A stretch of 64,000 bases of DNA from Endozoicomonas gorgoniicola. GTDB taxonomy: Bacteria; Pseudomonadota; Gammaproteobacteria; Pseudomonadales; Endozoicomonadaceae. Position 1 is the first letter of the stretch, and the number at the start of each line of letters is the position of its first letter. The translations under genes were made by a program, and so were the position numbers. The stretch covers positions 4,176,501 through 4,240,500 of the forward strand of contig NZ_JAPFCC010000001.1 of NCBI RefSeq assembly GCF_025562715.2. The letters are read 5' to 3'. Of this stretch, positions 27,501 through 35,222 are shown in pieces. Below the pieces are notes generated by a model. The model had not been told where the DNA came from. It did no database searches and was given only the letters and a program-made list of their open reading frames with translations.

Positions 27501-27602
27501 TTCCATATGGGAATCGGTGGCGATGATTCCTGGTCACCGAGTATTCGTCCGGAATACCAGCTGAAAGATTCCTCCTACCAATGGTCGTTTGAATTGTCCT
27601 GA
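24528..27602 (+). CDS. lacZ: Beta-galactosidase, glycoside hydrolase family 2
   Basis: The 1024-residue protein is the same length as E. coli LacZ. It has the sugar-binding domain (DGDWDF, VPGNWQTQG), the TIM-barrel core with acid/base Glu in WSLGNESGYG and nucleophile Glu in ILCEYAHAMGNS, WDWVDQGL, and the C-terminal beta-sandwich ending NYPDRK...SPYGQAQLARA. It hydrolyses beta-galactosides to galactose in the cytoplasm; there is no signal peptide. It is first in an operon with the mglBAC galactose transporter and there is no lacY, so its natural substrate may be a small galactoside imported by Mgl. Confidence 0.95.
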   Translation: MSLLIRRDWENPEVTSWNRLKAHSPLQSWSSEVSALNGVVSDRKIILDGDWDFGLFSSPESVPASFPEKGVTESQTTIKVPGNWQTQGHDKPIYTNVKYPFPCKPPFVPEDNPTGCYSTTFQLPENWEADSQTRIIFDGVNSAFYLWCNGEMVGYSQDSRLAAAFDLTPYLQSGENRLCVMVIRWSDGSYLEDQDMWWLSGIYRSVTLLNKPACHIADVRITPDLDHYYNNGSLNIVVDTCQGQNLSVRSTLYFGETVIDSKTQTVGIPLVDEKGGYDDRCAIDFDVTAPKLWSAEEPNLYRLTVTLIDTDSGKAFETEAYDVGFRKVEIKNGLLTLNGSPLMIRGVNKHEHNPATGHFETVEDVREHLLLIKQSNFNAVRCSHYPHQPAFYQLCDELGLYVVDEANIETHGMTPMSKLADDPRWLSAFMERTTRMVARDFNHPSIILWSLGNESGYGAAHDAMYQWIKRTDPSRPVQYEGGGSNTAATDIICPMYARTDQDLPQPWYDAPKWALNKWVGEPGVNRPIILCEYAHAMGNSLGGFAEYWEAFRKHERLQGGFIWDWVDQGLDKYDENGKHYWAYGGDFGDEINDRQFCINGLVFPDKTPHPTLHEAKRAQQPFTFELIEGDRLMLMVTSEYNFIKTENHRISWELIADQEAAGAERLTTGEAKLNIAPGECQQIIIELPDTELGALPRLDIAITQPEATTWSAAGHEVARQQFMLREPLMVNKRSSSRKAAVIRESETDYSISAGNNQWLLNKNKGQLTSWIKNDKEQLLEPLEDNFFRAPLDNDIGVSEVDRPDPNAWMARWQRAGLFNLVHRCVAIECDHEQGIVTAHHEYFAAEQAEQPIIKTLWTYRFSADGEMEIAVEAQLDPSLPPLPRVGASLRLKHKPETVTWLGRGPHENYPDRKLSADIGQWTEATDALHTPYIFPSENGLRCDTRNLSLGDVTVKGDFHFGVSPYGQAQLARALHTNELKEGKGLFVYLDGFHMGIGGDDSWSPSIRPEYQLKDSSYQWSFELS

Positions 27603-27615
27603 GTTGTGTGGGATC

Positions 27616-27639
27616 GGGGTCACCGCTTCAGGTGGCCCC
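27616..27639 (+). terminator. Stem-loop after lacZ
   Basis: GGGGTCACC pairs with GGTGGCCCC (one G-T pair) around a 6-nt loop, 14 bp after the lacZ stop. No T-tract follows, so it may slow 3' decay or attenuate rather than terminate. Confidence 0.4.
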
Positions 27640-27816
27640 CGGTCGCATTGAACGCTCACGATTGCAAGTTACGAATAAAAAGATTTTCTTCACCGTTTTG
27701 GGTAAGTACTAACCATGAATTATCGATAGATTTGTTCCGTTTCGTTAACTTCGTATTGATATAAATCATTATTTCTCACTCCTTGTTCACTTAGTATCAA
27801 AAGTGACCATCGGGTT

Positions 27817-27880
27817 GCACAGGCTCCCCCTCTTAACAGACATCAGTTACTCTGCGTCTGTTAAGAGGGGGAGCCTGTGC
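27817..27880. repeat. Perfect 25-bp inverted repeat upstream of mglB
   Basis: Arms at 27817-27841 and 27856-27880 are exact reverse complements with a 14-nt loop. Outer ends read GCACAGGCTC and GAGCCTGTGC, echoing the GAGCCTGT ends of the element at 1269-1427. It ends 24 bp before the mglB ATG, so the mglB leader RNA would carry a very stable hairpin. It could be a small palindromic insertion, an mRNA stability element or an attenuator. Confidence 0.85.
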
Positions 27881-27904
27881 CTGTTTAAGAAAAACGAGAT
27901 TAAA

Positions 27905-28885
27905 ATGAAAAAAGCAAAAGTACTGGCCGGGGTGTTGACAGGGTTGGCGATGACCGGCGCTGTCCAGGCAGCAACATTGGGTGTAACCGTTTACCGCTAT
28001 GACGATAATTTTATGTCCGTTGTTCGTCGGGCTCTTGAACAGGAAGCAAATGAAGAGGGTGTTGGTCGTTTGATGATGAACGACTCACAAAATAACCAGT
28101 CCATGCAAAATGACCAGATTGACATCATGCTGGCTCGTGGTGTGGACGCACTGGCCATTAATCTGGTCGACCCGGCTGCTGCACCGGTTATTATCAGCAA
28201 AGCGAAAATGGATGGCGTACCGGTTGTCTTCTATAACAAGGAACCGACGGCTGAAGAATTAAAGAGCTATGAGTATGCCTATTATGTGGGTACAGACTCT
28301 GCGGAATCAGGCATTATTCAGGGTGAGCTGATTGCCAGTCACTGGGATGTCAATCCACAATGGGACCTGAATAAAGATGGCGTGATTCAGTATGTTCTGC
28401 TGAAAGGCGAGCCAGGTCATCCGGATGCCGAAGCACGTTCCTCCTATGTTATCTCTACCCTGAATGACATGGGCTATGAAACCGAAAAGCTGCATCTTGA
28501 CACCGCTATGTGGGATACCGCTATGGCTAAGGACAAGATGGATGCCTGGATTTCCGGCCCGAATGCCGAGAAGATCGAAGTGGTTATTTCCAATAATGAC
28601 GCCATGGCGATGGGAGCCATCGAGTCTCTGCGCGCTGCCGGACGATCTGATATTCCTGTATACGGCGTTGACGCCCTGACAGAAGCCGTTGCTTTGATTA
28701 AAAGCGGTGAAATGCAGGGTACCGTTCTTAATGACGGCATTAATCAGGCGAAGGCAACACTTCAACTGACTCACAACCTGGCTCAGGGCAAGGCTGCCGG
28801 AGAAGGTACTGACTGGGTGATCAAAGATAAGGTGGTTCGTATACCTTATGTGGGTGTAGACCGCGAGACTCTGAAGCAACAGTAA
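27905..28885 (+). CDS. mglB: Galactose/glucose ABC transporter periplasmic binding protein
   Basis: I start at ATG 27905 (MKKAKVLAGV), which opens a normal signal peptide cleaved after AVQA; the frame continues upstream through the 25-bp hairpin, but this is not coding-like. The mature protein closely follows E. coli MglB: GVTVYRYDDNFMSVVRRALE, LAINLVDPAAA, the calcium loop DLNKDGVIQ, KGEPGHPDAEAR and NNDAMAMGAIESL. It binds galactose and glucose in the periplasm for MglA/MglC. Second gene of the lacZ-mglBAC unit. Confidence 0.95.
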   Translation: MKKAKVLAGVLTGLAMTGAVQAATLGVTVYRYDDNFMSVVRRALEQEANEEGVGRLMMNDSQNNQSMQNDQIDIMLARGVDALAINLVDPAAAPVIISKAKMDGVPVVFYNKEPTAEELKSYEYAYYVGTDSAESGIIQGELIASHWDVNPQWDLNKDGVIQYVLLKGEPGHPDAEARSSYVISTLNDMGYETEKLHLDTAMWDTAMAKDKMDAWISGPNAEKIEVVISNNDAMAMGAIESLRAAGRSDIPVYGVDALTEAVALIKSGEMQGTVLNDGINQAKATLQLTHNLAQGKAAGEGTDWVIKDKVVRIPYVGVDRETLKQQ

Positions 28886-29013
28886 TCTGTCGTTTTTAGC
28901 TTTAATACACTGTCGTACAAAACGGGTTAGGGACTCAGGCTGTCTTCTGATTTGGATGGCAGAAAGCTCTCTGCCCGTTTTTGCGCCTATACGCCTATAT
29001 AAGAACGAAGCTT

Positions 29014-30522
29014 ATGTCCAATAATGAAAAGCAGTTCCTTCTTGAAATGACTGCTATCAGCAAGGAGTTTCCCGGGGTCAAGGCACTTGACCGGGTTGAT
29101 CTCAAAGTTCGTCCGCACTCTATTCACGCACTGATGGGGGAAAATGGTGCAGGCAAGTCCACACTCCTGAAATGCCTGTTTGGTATTTATGAGAAAGACG
29201 AGGGTGAAATCGTCTTTCTCGGAAAACACGTCCATTTCAGCTCATCCAGAGAAGCGCTTGATAACGGTATCTCGATGGTGCATCAGGAGCTGAACCAGGT
29301 ACTGCAAAGCTCAGTCATGGATAACATGTGGCTGGGGAGGTATCCGAAAAAAGGTGGCTTTGTTGATTACTCAAAAATGTACAACGATACCAAAGCCATT
29401 TTTGAAGAGCTTGATATTGATGTAGACCCCAAAGACAGGGTTGCAAAGCTTTCTGTATCCCAGCGGCAAATGGTCGAAATTGCCAAAGCCTTCTCTTACA
29501 ACGCACGTATTGTCATTATGGACGAGCCAACCTCGTCCCTCACCGAGAAAGAAATCAAACACCTCTTTACTATCATTCGCAAGCTGAAAGACCGAGGCTG
29601 TGGGATTGTTTATATCTCCCACAAGATGGAAGAGATTTTTGAACTGTGTGATGAAATTACCATTCTGCGTGACGGTCAGTGGGTCAGTACCCAGCCACTG
29701 GAAGGCCTTACCATGGATGAAATTATCAACATGATGGTAGGGCGTGAGCTGACTCAGCGTTTCCCTGAAAGAGATAACACGCCTGGTGAGGTCATTTTAA
29801 AAGTCAGCGGTCTGACTGCCAAAAACCAGCCTTCTATAAACGACATCAGTTTTGAATTGCGTAAGGGGGAGGTGTTAGGTATTGCCGGTCTTGTGGGAGC
29901 CAAGCGTACAGATATTGTAGAAACTATTTTCGGTGTCCGGGAAAAGGCAGGCGGCACTATTCTGCTGAACGATCAGGAAGTGAGCAACAAAGATGCCCAC
30001 GAAGCTATAAAGAATGGCTTTTCACTGGTCACTGAAGAACGACGGGCGACGGGTATTTACGCCAAGCTGGATATTACCTTTAACTCCCTTGTTGCCAATA
30101 TTGAAAACTACAAAGGCAAGTTCGGTCTGCTTTGCAACAAGGAGATGGGCAAGGACACGCAGTGGGTCATTGACTCCATGCGGGTAAAGACACCGGGGCA
30201 TCACACTCATATCGGTTCGTTATCCGGCGGTAATCAGCAGAAAGTCGTTATTGGGCGCTGGCTGCTGACTCAACCTGAAATTCTGATGATGGACGAACCC
30301 ACCCGGGGTATTGATGTAGGCGCCAAGTATGAAATCTACCAGCTGATTCTGGATCTGGCGAAAAAGGGTAAGGGTGTGATTATGATTTCCTCGGAAATGC
30401 CCGAGCTACTTGGTACGACAGACCGTATTCTGGTAATGAGCAATGGGCGAGTCGCAGGTATTGTTAATACCAGAGAAACCACACAGAACGAAATTCTAGA
30501 ACTGGCATCACGCTACCTGTAA
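29014..30522 (+). CDS. mglA: Galactose ABC transporter ATP-binding protein
   Basis: A tandem ATPase of 502 residues from ATG 29014 (MSNNEKQFLLEMTAISKEFP). Domain 1 has GENGAGKST and IVIMDEPTSSLT; domain 2 has the degenerate GLVGAKRTD, the signature LSGGNQQKVVIGRWL and ILMMDEPTRGID. It pairs with MglC and MglB for ATP-driven galactose uptake. The in-frame ATG at 28981 region would add 11 unconserved residues and is not favoured. Confidence 0.94.
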   Translation: MSNNEKQFLLEMTAISKEFPGVKALDRVDLKVRPHSIHALMGENGAGKSTLLKCLFGIYEKDEGEIVFLGKHVHFSSSREALDNGISMVHQELNQVLQSSVMDNMWLGRYPKKGGFVDYSKMYNDTKAIFEELDIDVDPKDRVAKLSVSQRQMVEIAKAFSYNARIVIMDEPTSSLTEKEIKHLFTIIRKLKDRGCGIVYISHKMEEIFELCDEITILRDGQWVSTQPLEGLTMDEIINMMVGRELTQRFPERDNTPGEVILKVSGLTAKNQPSINDISFELRKGEVLGIAGLVGAKRTDIVETIFGVREKAGGTILLNDQEVSNKDAHEAIKNGFSLVTEERRATGIYAKLDITFNSLVANIENYKGKFGLLCNKEMGKDTQWVIDSMRVKTPGHHTHIGSLSGGNQQKVVIGRWLLTQPEILMMDEPTRGIDVGAKYEIYQLILDLAKKGKGVIMISSEMPELLGTTDRILVMSNGRVAGIVNTRETTQNEILELASRYL

Positions 30523-30538
30523 TTGAAGGAGTATTCTC

Positions 30539-31564
30539 ATGGGCAATGCAACAAGCCTTAACCGAAAAGGCTTTAACGCAATGCAGATGATCAAGGAAGG
30601 TGGTATTTATGCCGTACTTCTGATTCTGCTGGCTGTTATCATTATTCAAGAACCGTCGTTTGTTAGTCTGAGAAACCTGAGTAATATTCTTACCCAGTCG
30701 TCAGTACGGATTATTATTGCTCTGGGTGTTGCAAGCCTGATTGTGACCCAGGGAACCGACCTTTCTGCCGGTCGTCAGGTCGGACTGGCAGCCGTGATTT
30801 CTGCCACTATGTTGCAGGCACTGACCAATGCCAACAAAGTGTTCCCGGAACTGGGTGCTATTCCCATCCCTGTGGTTATCCTTCTGGTCTGCTCTATCGG
30901 TGCCATCATCGGGCTGTTAAATGGCTTTGTGGTCGCTTATCTGAAAGTGACCCCGTTTATTGCCACGCTGGGCACGATGATCATCGTCTACGGTATTAAC
31001 TCCCTGTACTTCGATATGGTGGGAGCCTCGCCCGTTGCGGGTTTTGACCCCCGGTTTTCAGAGTTTACCCAGGGTTTTATCCGGCTAGGTAGTTTCAGGT
31101 TGTCGTATATTACGTTTTATGCCGCCATTGCTATTGTTATCAGCTGGGTGATGTGGAACAAAACGGTCTTTGGCAAAAATATCTTTGCCATCGGTGGTAA
31201 CCCCGAAGCCGCTAAAGTGTCCGGTGTCAACGTGACTTTGACGTTGCTGAAAGTGTACGCATTGTCTGGTGTTTTCTATGCATTTGCCGGTCTGCTGGAA
31301 GCGGGTCGAATCGGCAGTGCCACGAACAACCTTGGCTTTATGTACGAACTGGATGCGATTGCAGCCTGCGTGGTGGGTGGAGTGTCCTTTGCCGGTGGTG
31401 TGGGCAGTATTGCCGGCGTGGCAACAGGCGTATTAATTTTTACCCTGATCAACTACGGCATGACTTATATCGGCGTAAGCCCTTACTGGCAATACGTCAT
31501 TAAAGGTTCCATTATCATCTTTGCGGTGGCTCTGGACTCAATGAAGTACGCTGAGAAGAAGTAA
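30539..31564 (+). CDS. mglC: Galactose ABC transporter permease
   Basis: The 341-residue inner-membrane permease has the MglC/RbsC signature GTDLSAGRQVGLAAVISA and coupling loop AIGGNPEAAKVSGVNV. A GAAGGAG ribosome binding site precedes the ATG, and it begins 16 bp after mglA. It is the last gene of the lacZ-mgl operon, followed by a stem-loop at 31572-31606. Confidence 0.94.
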   Translation: MGNATSLNRKGFNAMQMIKEGGIYAVLLILLAVIIIQEPSFVSLRNLSNILTQSSVRIIIALGVASLIVTQGTDLSAGRQVGLAAVISATMLQALTNANKVFPELGAIPIPVVILLVCSIGAIIGLLNGFVVAYLKVTPFIATLGTMIIVYGINSLYFDMVGASPVAGFDPRFSEFTQGFIRLGSFRLSYITFYAAIAIVISWVMWNKTVFGKNIFAIGGNPEAAKVSGVNVTLTLLKVYALSGVFYAFAGLLEAGRIGSATNNLGFMYELDAIAACVVGGVSFAGGVGSIAGVATGVLIFTLINYGMTYIGVSPYWQYVIKGSIIIFAVALDSMKYAEKK

Positions 31565-31571
31565 GGAGAAA

Positions 31572-31606
31572 GGCAGACAGGAATGAGGAAAACGCCCTTG
31601 TCTGCC
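31572..31606 (+). terminator. Stem-loop after mglC
   Basis: GGCAGACA (31572-31579) pairs with TGTCTGCC (31599-31606), eight bases after the mglC stop. There is no strong T-tract. Confidence 0.5.
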
Positions 31607-31845
31607 GCTTCGAACTATAGACGTACTCAGGCTGAAAAGGTTGTCTGCAATCTCAACACTGGTCTTGCTGTAGGCCTGAGAGCTTTAGAAGTAAAGAAGT
31701 CGAAGGACTGACGCTGGATTTGAAATTAGCGATGCGATGATCGACGAGATTTTGATATACGATGGGGAGATCAGGATATTCTATGATCCCGCTGTGACTA
31801 TCGACTCAACAGCTCGACTCAACAGCGGTTCATAGTAGAAGAAAA
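31607..31845. other. Non-coding stretch between mglC and the tRNA array
   Basis: No credible gene. It contains a short direct repeat (cgactcaacag twice, around 31803-31824) inside a weak 7-bp stem CCGCTGT/ACAGCGG (31789-31828). This is where a terminator for the minus-strand tRNA array should be; no classical one is visible. Confidence 0.4.
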
Positions 31846-31921
31846 TGGCTCCCCGAGCTGGACTCGAACCAGCGACCAATAGATTAACAGTCTACTGCTC
31901 TACCAACTGAGCTATCGGGGA
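31846..31921 (-). tRNA. tRNA-Asn (anticodon GTT), copy 1
   Basis: 76 nt with CCA encoded; acceptor TCCCCGA pairs with TCGGGGA, the anticodon loop CTGTTAA gives GTT, and the T-arm has GGTTCGAGTCC. It is the 3'-most gene of the right-hand array. Confidence 0.96.
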
Positions 31922-31928
31922 ACAAAGA

Positions 31929-32004
31929 TGGTGGGTCGTGTAGGATTCGAACCTACGACCAATTGGTTAAAAGCCAACTGCTCTACCAACTGAGCTAACG
32001 ACCC
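31929..32004 (-). tRNA. tRNA-Lys (anticodon TTT), copy 3
   Basis: Same 76-nt sequence as the copies at 16323 and 16483; only 7 bp from the neighbouring tRNA-Asn. Confidence 0.97.
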
Positions 32005-32040
32005 ACAGACAACCAGCTACGCAAGCTGATCATTCAAAAG

Positions 32041-32116
32041 TGGCTCCCCGAGCTGGACTCGAACCAGCGACCAATAGATTAACAGTCTACTGCTCTACCA
32101 ACTGAGCTATCGGGGA
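32041..32116 (-). tRNA. tRNA-Asn (anticodon GTT), copy 2
   Basis: Identical to the tRNA-Asn at 31846; 76 nt with CCA encoded. Confidence 0.96.
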
Positions 32117-32157
32117 ATAAGGCCAGACAACTTAACACATAAACGCGAGAGAAGGAA

Positions 32158-32233
32158 TGGTGGGTCGTGTAGGATTCGAACCTACGACCAATTGGTTAAA
32201 AGCCAACTGCTCTACCAACTGAGCTAACGACCC
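32158..32233 (-). tRNA. tRNA-Lys (anticodon TTT), copy 4
   Basis: Identical tRNA-Lys. Its 5' flank (gccgctcatcagatacgcaacctgacaaac) parallels the flank of copy 2 at 16559. Confidence 0.97.
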
Positions 32234-32306
32234 ATGCCGCTCATCAGATACGCAACCTGACAAACCCTGCCGCACCTCAACCGATCAAAATCTAACCAGA
32301 AAGAAG

Positions 32307-32382
32307 TGGCTCCCCGAGCTGGACTCGAACCAGCGACCAATAGATTAACAGTCTACTGCTCTACCAACTGAGCTATCGGGGA
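32307..32382 (-). tRNA. tRNA-Asn (anticodon GTT), copy 3
   Basis: Identical tRNA-Asn; first gene of the right-hand array, directly behind the promoter at 32427-32454. Confidence 0.96.
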
Positions 32383-32426
32383 ATCGCGTTTGGTGATGCG
32401 TTGTCATCATCACCTGACGGCAGCGA

Positions 32427-32454
32427 ATATTAATGAGATTTCCGGCTGAGTCAA
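32427..32454 (-). promoter_or_regulatory. Sigma70 promoter for the Asn-Lys-Asn-Lys-Asn array
   Basis: On the minus strand TTGACT (32454-32449), a 16-nt spacer and TAATAT (32432-32427) are followed by a GC-rich discriminator TCGCTGCCG. It lies about 45 bp upstream of the first tRNA-Asn. Confidence 0.7.
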
Positions 32455-32750
32455 CCCTTAATCCAAAACAATGTGTAAAAAAGGCTCAAAAAATTTTTTT
32501 GAGATAACAATGAGATATATCAGAACCCTGCGCCACCAGCCGGTAAAGTTTCCAGACCTGATGCCGGAGTAGGGCTGCAGAGTCAGTGTGACTGCTTTTA
32601 GGTTATTTTATCTATTTTGTTCACGCAGAGAGCTTTTCATTATTGCCCTGAATCAATGCCTTACTCATCAAACTCAACCACTATGCCCGGCAATCATCCA
32701 GGGGCTTTGACAAACCTCCGTCATGACTCCCTGGGCAAAGGCCAGAAAGA
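32455..32750 (+). other. Control region upstream of the cit operon
   Basis: About 300 bp without a gene. It contains a very A/T-rich palindrome CTCAAAAAATTTTTTTGAG (32485-32503). CitB/DpiA-type regulators favour A/T-rich sites, so this is a candidate target, or a terminator remnant. A TTATTTTATCTATTTTGTTCAC stretch lies at about 32603-32624. Confidence 0.4.
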
Positions 32751-33839
32751 GTGAGTCAAATGCTGTTTGAACAGGATCGTATCGAAATCATTACTGCCCG
32801 GAAAAAAACACAGGTTGAGGAGTTCCTGAAGGTCAGGGGGTTAACCCTTGAATCAGACATTGAACTGACCATCGGCCTGTTCCGTGACAAAACCCTGATC
32901 GGAACCGGCTCCATCGCGGGCAATATAATAAAGTGTGTCGCAGTATCCTGTAAGGTGACGGGTGAAGGCATTGGTTTGAAACTGGTGTCCGAACTGGTTA
33001 ATCACGCTTACAGCATGGGCCGCAGAAAACTGTATGTTTATACCAAACCCCAATATCGCCCTATCTTCAGCGGTGCGGGTTTCTCACCTCTGGCGGAAGT
33101 TCCCGAAACTGTGACATTACTGGAAAACAGCAGCAGTCGTCTGGCTACCTATATAAAGGAACTTGAGCAATACCGGAAAACGGGTACCAATATCGCTGGT
33201 ATCGTCATGAATGCCAACCCGTTTACACTGGGTCATCGCTACCTTGTGGAAAAAGCCTGTCAGGAAAACGACTGGGTTCACCTGTTTGTGGTGAAGGAAG
33301 ATGCGTCAGAATTTTCTTACGATGTGAGACTTCGTTTAATACTGGACGGTCTCGAACATCTGCACAACGTCACCGTTCACGAAGGCAGCGATTACATTAT
33401 TTCAAAAGTGACCTTCCCCACTTACTTTATTAAGGACAAACAGATCGTCGAGGACGCCCACGCCCGGCTGGACTTAACCCTGTTCAGAAACCACATTGCC
33501 CCGGCACTGGGCATCAACCGTCGCTACGTAGGCAGTGAACCTTTCTGCATAGTCACCAGCCATTACAACCGCGTTATGAAAGAAGTGTTTGATGATAGCG
33601 CCCTGCCCTGTCCGGTCATTGAAGTGAAGGAAGTTAGACGACACGAGCAGTCAGGGCATGCCGTCTCCGCCTCCAGAGTCAGGGAGCTGATCGGTTCAGT
33701 TGAGCTGGATAAACTGTCAGCACTGGTTCCGGCCTCCACCCTCAGTTACATCAACAAAGAGCACGTCAGTAAGGGGCACACTAATAAAGGGCACACTAAT
33801 AAAGTGTACCCGGCGAACCCGTTTTACACGATGAACTGA
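32751..33839 (+). CDS. citC: [Citrate (pro-3S)-lyase] ligase
   Basis: The 362-residue protein has an N-terminal GNAT-like region (residues 1-125, GSIAGNIIKCVAVSCKVTGEGIG) and a nucleotidyltransferase domain with IVMNANPFTLGHRYLVEKA (adenylate-binding NPFTxGH). It acetylates the thiol of the citrate lyase prosthetic group with ATP to activate the enzyme. Start is GTG 32751 or ATG 32760. The C-terminus carries a 15-bp tandem duplication (33774-33803, encoding GHTNK twice), beyond the conserved domain. First gene of citCDEFXG. Confidence 0.93.
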   Translation: MSQMLFEQDRIEIITARKKTQVEEFLKVRGLTLESDIELTIGLFRDKTLIGTGSIAGNIIKCVAVSCKVTGEGIGLKLVSELVNHAYSMGRRKLYVYTKPQYRPIFSGAGFSPLAEVPETVTLLENSSSRLATYIKELEQYRKTGTNIAGIVMNANPFTLGHRYLVEKACQENDWVHLFVVKEDASEFSYDVRLRLILDGLEHLHNVTVHEGSDYIISKVTFPTYFIKDKQIVEDAHARLDLTLFRNHIAPALGINRRYVGSEPFCIVTSHYNRVMKEVFDDSALPCPVIEVKEVRRHEQSGHAVSASRVRELIGSVELDKLSALVPASTLSYINKEHVSKGHTNKGHTNKVYPANPFYTMN

Positions 33840-33971
33840 AGGCTGGTTGTGTTCATTCTGATCATAAGTTTTTTTTTGCCAGACAGCGCCAATGATGTGT
33901 ATCAAAAAAGACTCGACTTCATTTCAATAGGGTTGACGTTGATTTCATGAGTCCTGTTCTGCAGGATGCAA

Positions 33972-34011
33972 CTATTTTGAAACCTATTTTGAAACCTATT
34001 TTGAAACCTAT
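33972..34011 (+). repeat. 3.3 tandem copies of a 12-bp unit before citD
   Basis: CTATTTTGAAAC is repeated at 33972, 33984 and 33996, ending CTAT at 34011, immediately before the ATG at 34013. The unit length keeps the reading frame, so copy-number change would alter leader length or an N-terminal extension without frameshift. Confidence 0.9.
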
Positions 34012-34012
34012 C

Positions 34013-34324
34013 ATGGCGGGTTGTCACACAGTGAAAATTACAGAGTCTGCATTTGCAGGGTCACTGGAATCCAGTGACCTGCTGGTTCAAATTGAACCGA
34101 ATAATGAGGGTGGCCTTTTTATAGACCTTGAGAGTTCTGTAGAAAAACAGTTTGGTCAGGCTATTCGCAAAACCGCACTGGACACTCTGGAAAAAATGGG
34201 TGTCACGTCTGCCCGACTGACCCTGCAGGACAAAGGCGCTCTTGATGGTGTTATACGAGCCCGTATTCAGGCAGCCGTGCTGCGCTCCACCGGTGAAGAA
34301 ACGATTGACTGGAGTCGTCTGTAA
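34013..34324 (+). CDS. citD: Citrate lyase acyl carrier protein (gamma subunit)
   Basis: The conserved core FAGSLESSDLLVQIEP and SSVEKQFGQAIRKT...DKGALDGVIRARIQAA matches CitD; the Ser in LESSD carries the phosphoribosyl-dephospho-CoA group. ATG 34013 gives 103 residues and GTG 34031 gives 97, nearer the family's usual length. The frame also runs up to ATG 33947, through 3.3 tandem 12-bp units that would add ILKP repeats; this extension is unlike other CitD. Its stop overlaps the citE start (TAATG). Confidence 0.88.
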   Translation: MAGCHTVKITESAFAGSLESSDLLVQIEPNNEGGLFIDLESSVEKQFGQAIRKTALDTLEKMGVTSARLTLQDKGALDGVIRARIQAAVLRSTGEETIDWSRL

Positions 34325-35217
34325 TGAGTGAATCCATGCAACTGCGCAGAAGCATGCTGTTTGTTCCCGGCCATAATGCCGCCATGCTGGCAACGGCGCA
34401 TATCTACAAACCCGATACCATTATGTTCGATCTGGAAGACTCTGTTGCACTTCGGGAGAAAGACACCACCCGCCTGATGGTGTTCCACGCCCTTCAGAAC
34501 CCGCTTTATAAAGACATTGAAACAACGGTTCGCGTTAACCCTCTCTACACGCCCTACGGTCATAAAGATATTGAAGCGGTGGTTCGTGCCGGTGTTGATG
34601 TTGTCCGTTTGCCGATGGTGTCCACCGTCGAGCAGGTCCTTGAGGGCGACCGGCTGATTACCGAGATAGAACAGTCCTGTGGCCGTGCCGTTGGCAGCAC
34701 GAAGCTAATGGCCGCCATTGAGTCGGCAGCAGGCATCGCCAATGTTTTTGAAATAGCAAAATGCTGCCCACGCCTGATGGGCATTGCCCTGGCTGCGGAA
34801 GACTATGTCACCGACCTGAAAACCACCCGCTCAGCCACCGGCGAAGAACTGTTTCTTGCCCGCAGCCGTATTGTTGTGGCGGCGCGTGCTGCCGGCATTG
34901 CCTGTTACGATGCGGTGCACTCTGACGTGAACGATGAAGAAGGCTTTATTACCCAGGCCCGGCTGGCGAAACAGATGGGCTTTGACGGCAAGAGCCTGGT
35001 CAACCCGCGCCAGATTGATTTGCTTCACGGTGTCTACGCACCAACAGAAGACGAAGTCGACCACGCCATTACGATTGTTGAAGCAGCTACCGAAGCGGCA
35101 AACAGAGGCATTGGTGTGGTCTCGCTGAATGGGAAGATGGTAGACGGCCCCATTATTACTCGTGCCGAGCGCACGATCGCATTAGCCAGAGCCTGTGGAA
35201 TGAAAGTGGAGCTGTAA
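34324..35217 (+). CDS. citE: Citrate lyase beta subunit (citryl-ACP lyase)
   Basis: The 297-residue TIM-barrel protein of the HpcH/HpaI-CitE group has RRSMLFVPGHNAAML, the metal site FDLEDSVA, VRVNPLYTPYG, MAAIESAAGIAN and GIALAAEDYVTDL. It cleaves citryl-ACP to acetyl-ACP and oxaloacetate. Its ATG overlaps the citD stop, so translation is coupled. Confidence 0.95.
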   Translation: MSESMQLRRSMLFVPGHNAAMLATAHIYKPDTIMFDLEDSVALREKDTTRLMVFHALQNPLYKDIETTVRVNPLYTPYGHKDIEAVVRAGVDVVRLPMVSTVEQVLEGDRLITEIEQSCGRAVGSTKLMAAIESAAGIANVFEIAKCCPRLMGIALAAEDYVTDLKTTRSATGEELFLARSRIVVAARAAGIACYDAVHSDVNDEEGFITQARLAKQMGFDGKSLVNPRQIDLLHGVYAPTEDEVDHAITIVEAATEAANRGIGVVSLNGKMVDGPIITRAERTIALARACGMKVEL

Positions 35218-35222
35218 GGGAT

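Noticed and set aside
16559..31845. Integrase-type genomic island between the tRNA halves
   Set aside because: No integrase, excisionase or att-like duplication of a tRNA 3' end beyond the tRNA copies themselves was seen; homologous recombination is a better explanation.
33972..34011. Possible CRISPR-like repeat
   Set aside because: The 12-bp units are contiguous with no spacers and no cas genes are present; it is a simple tandem repeat.
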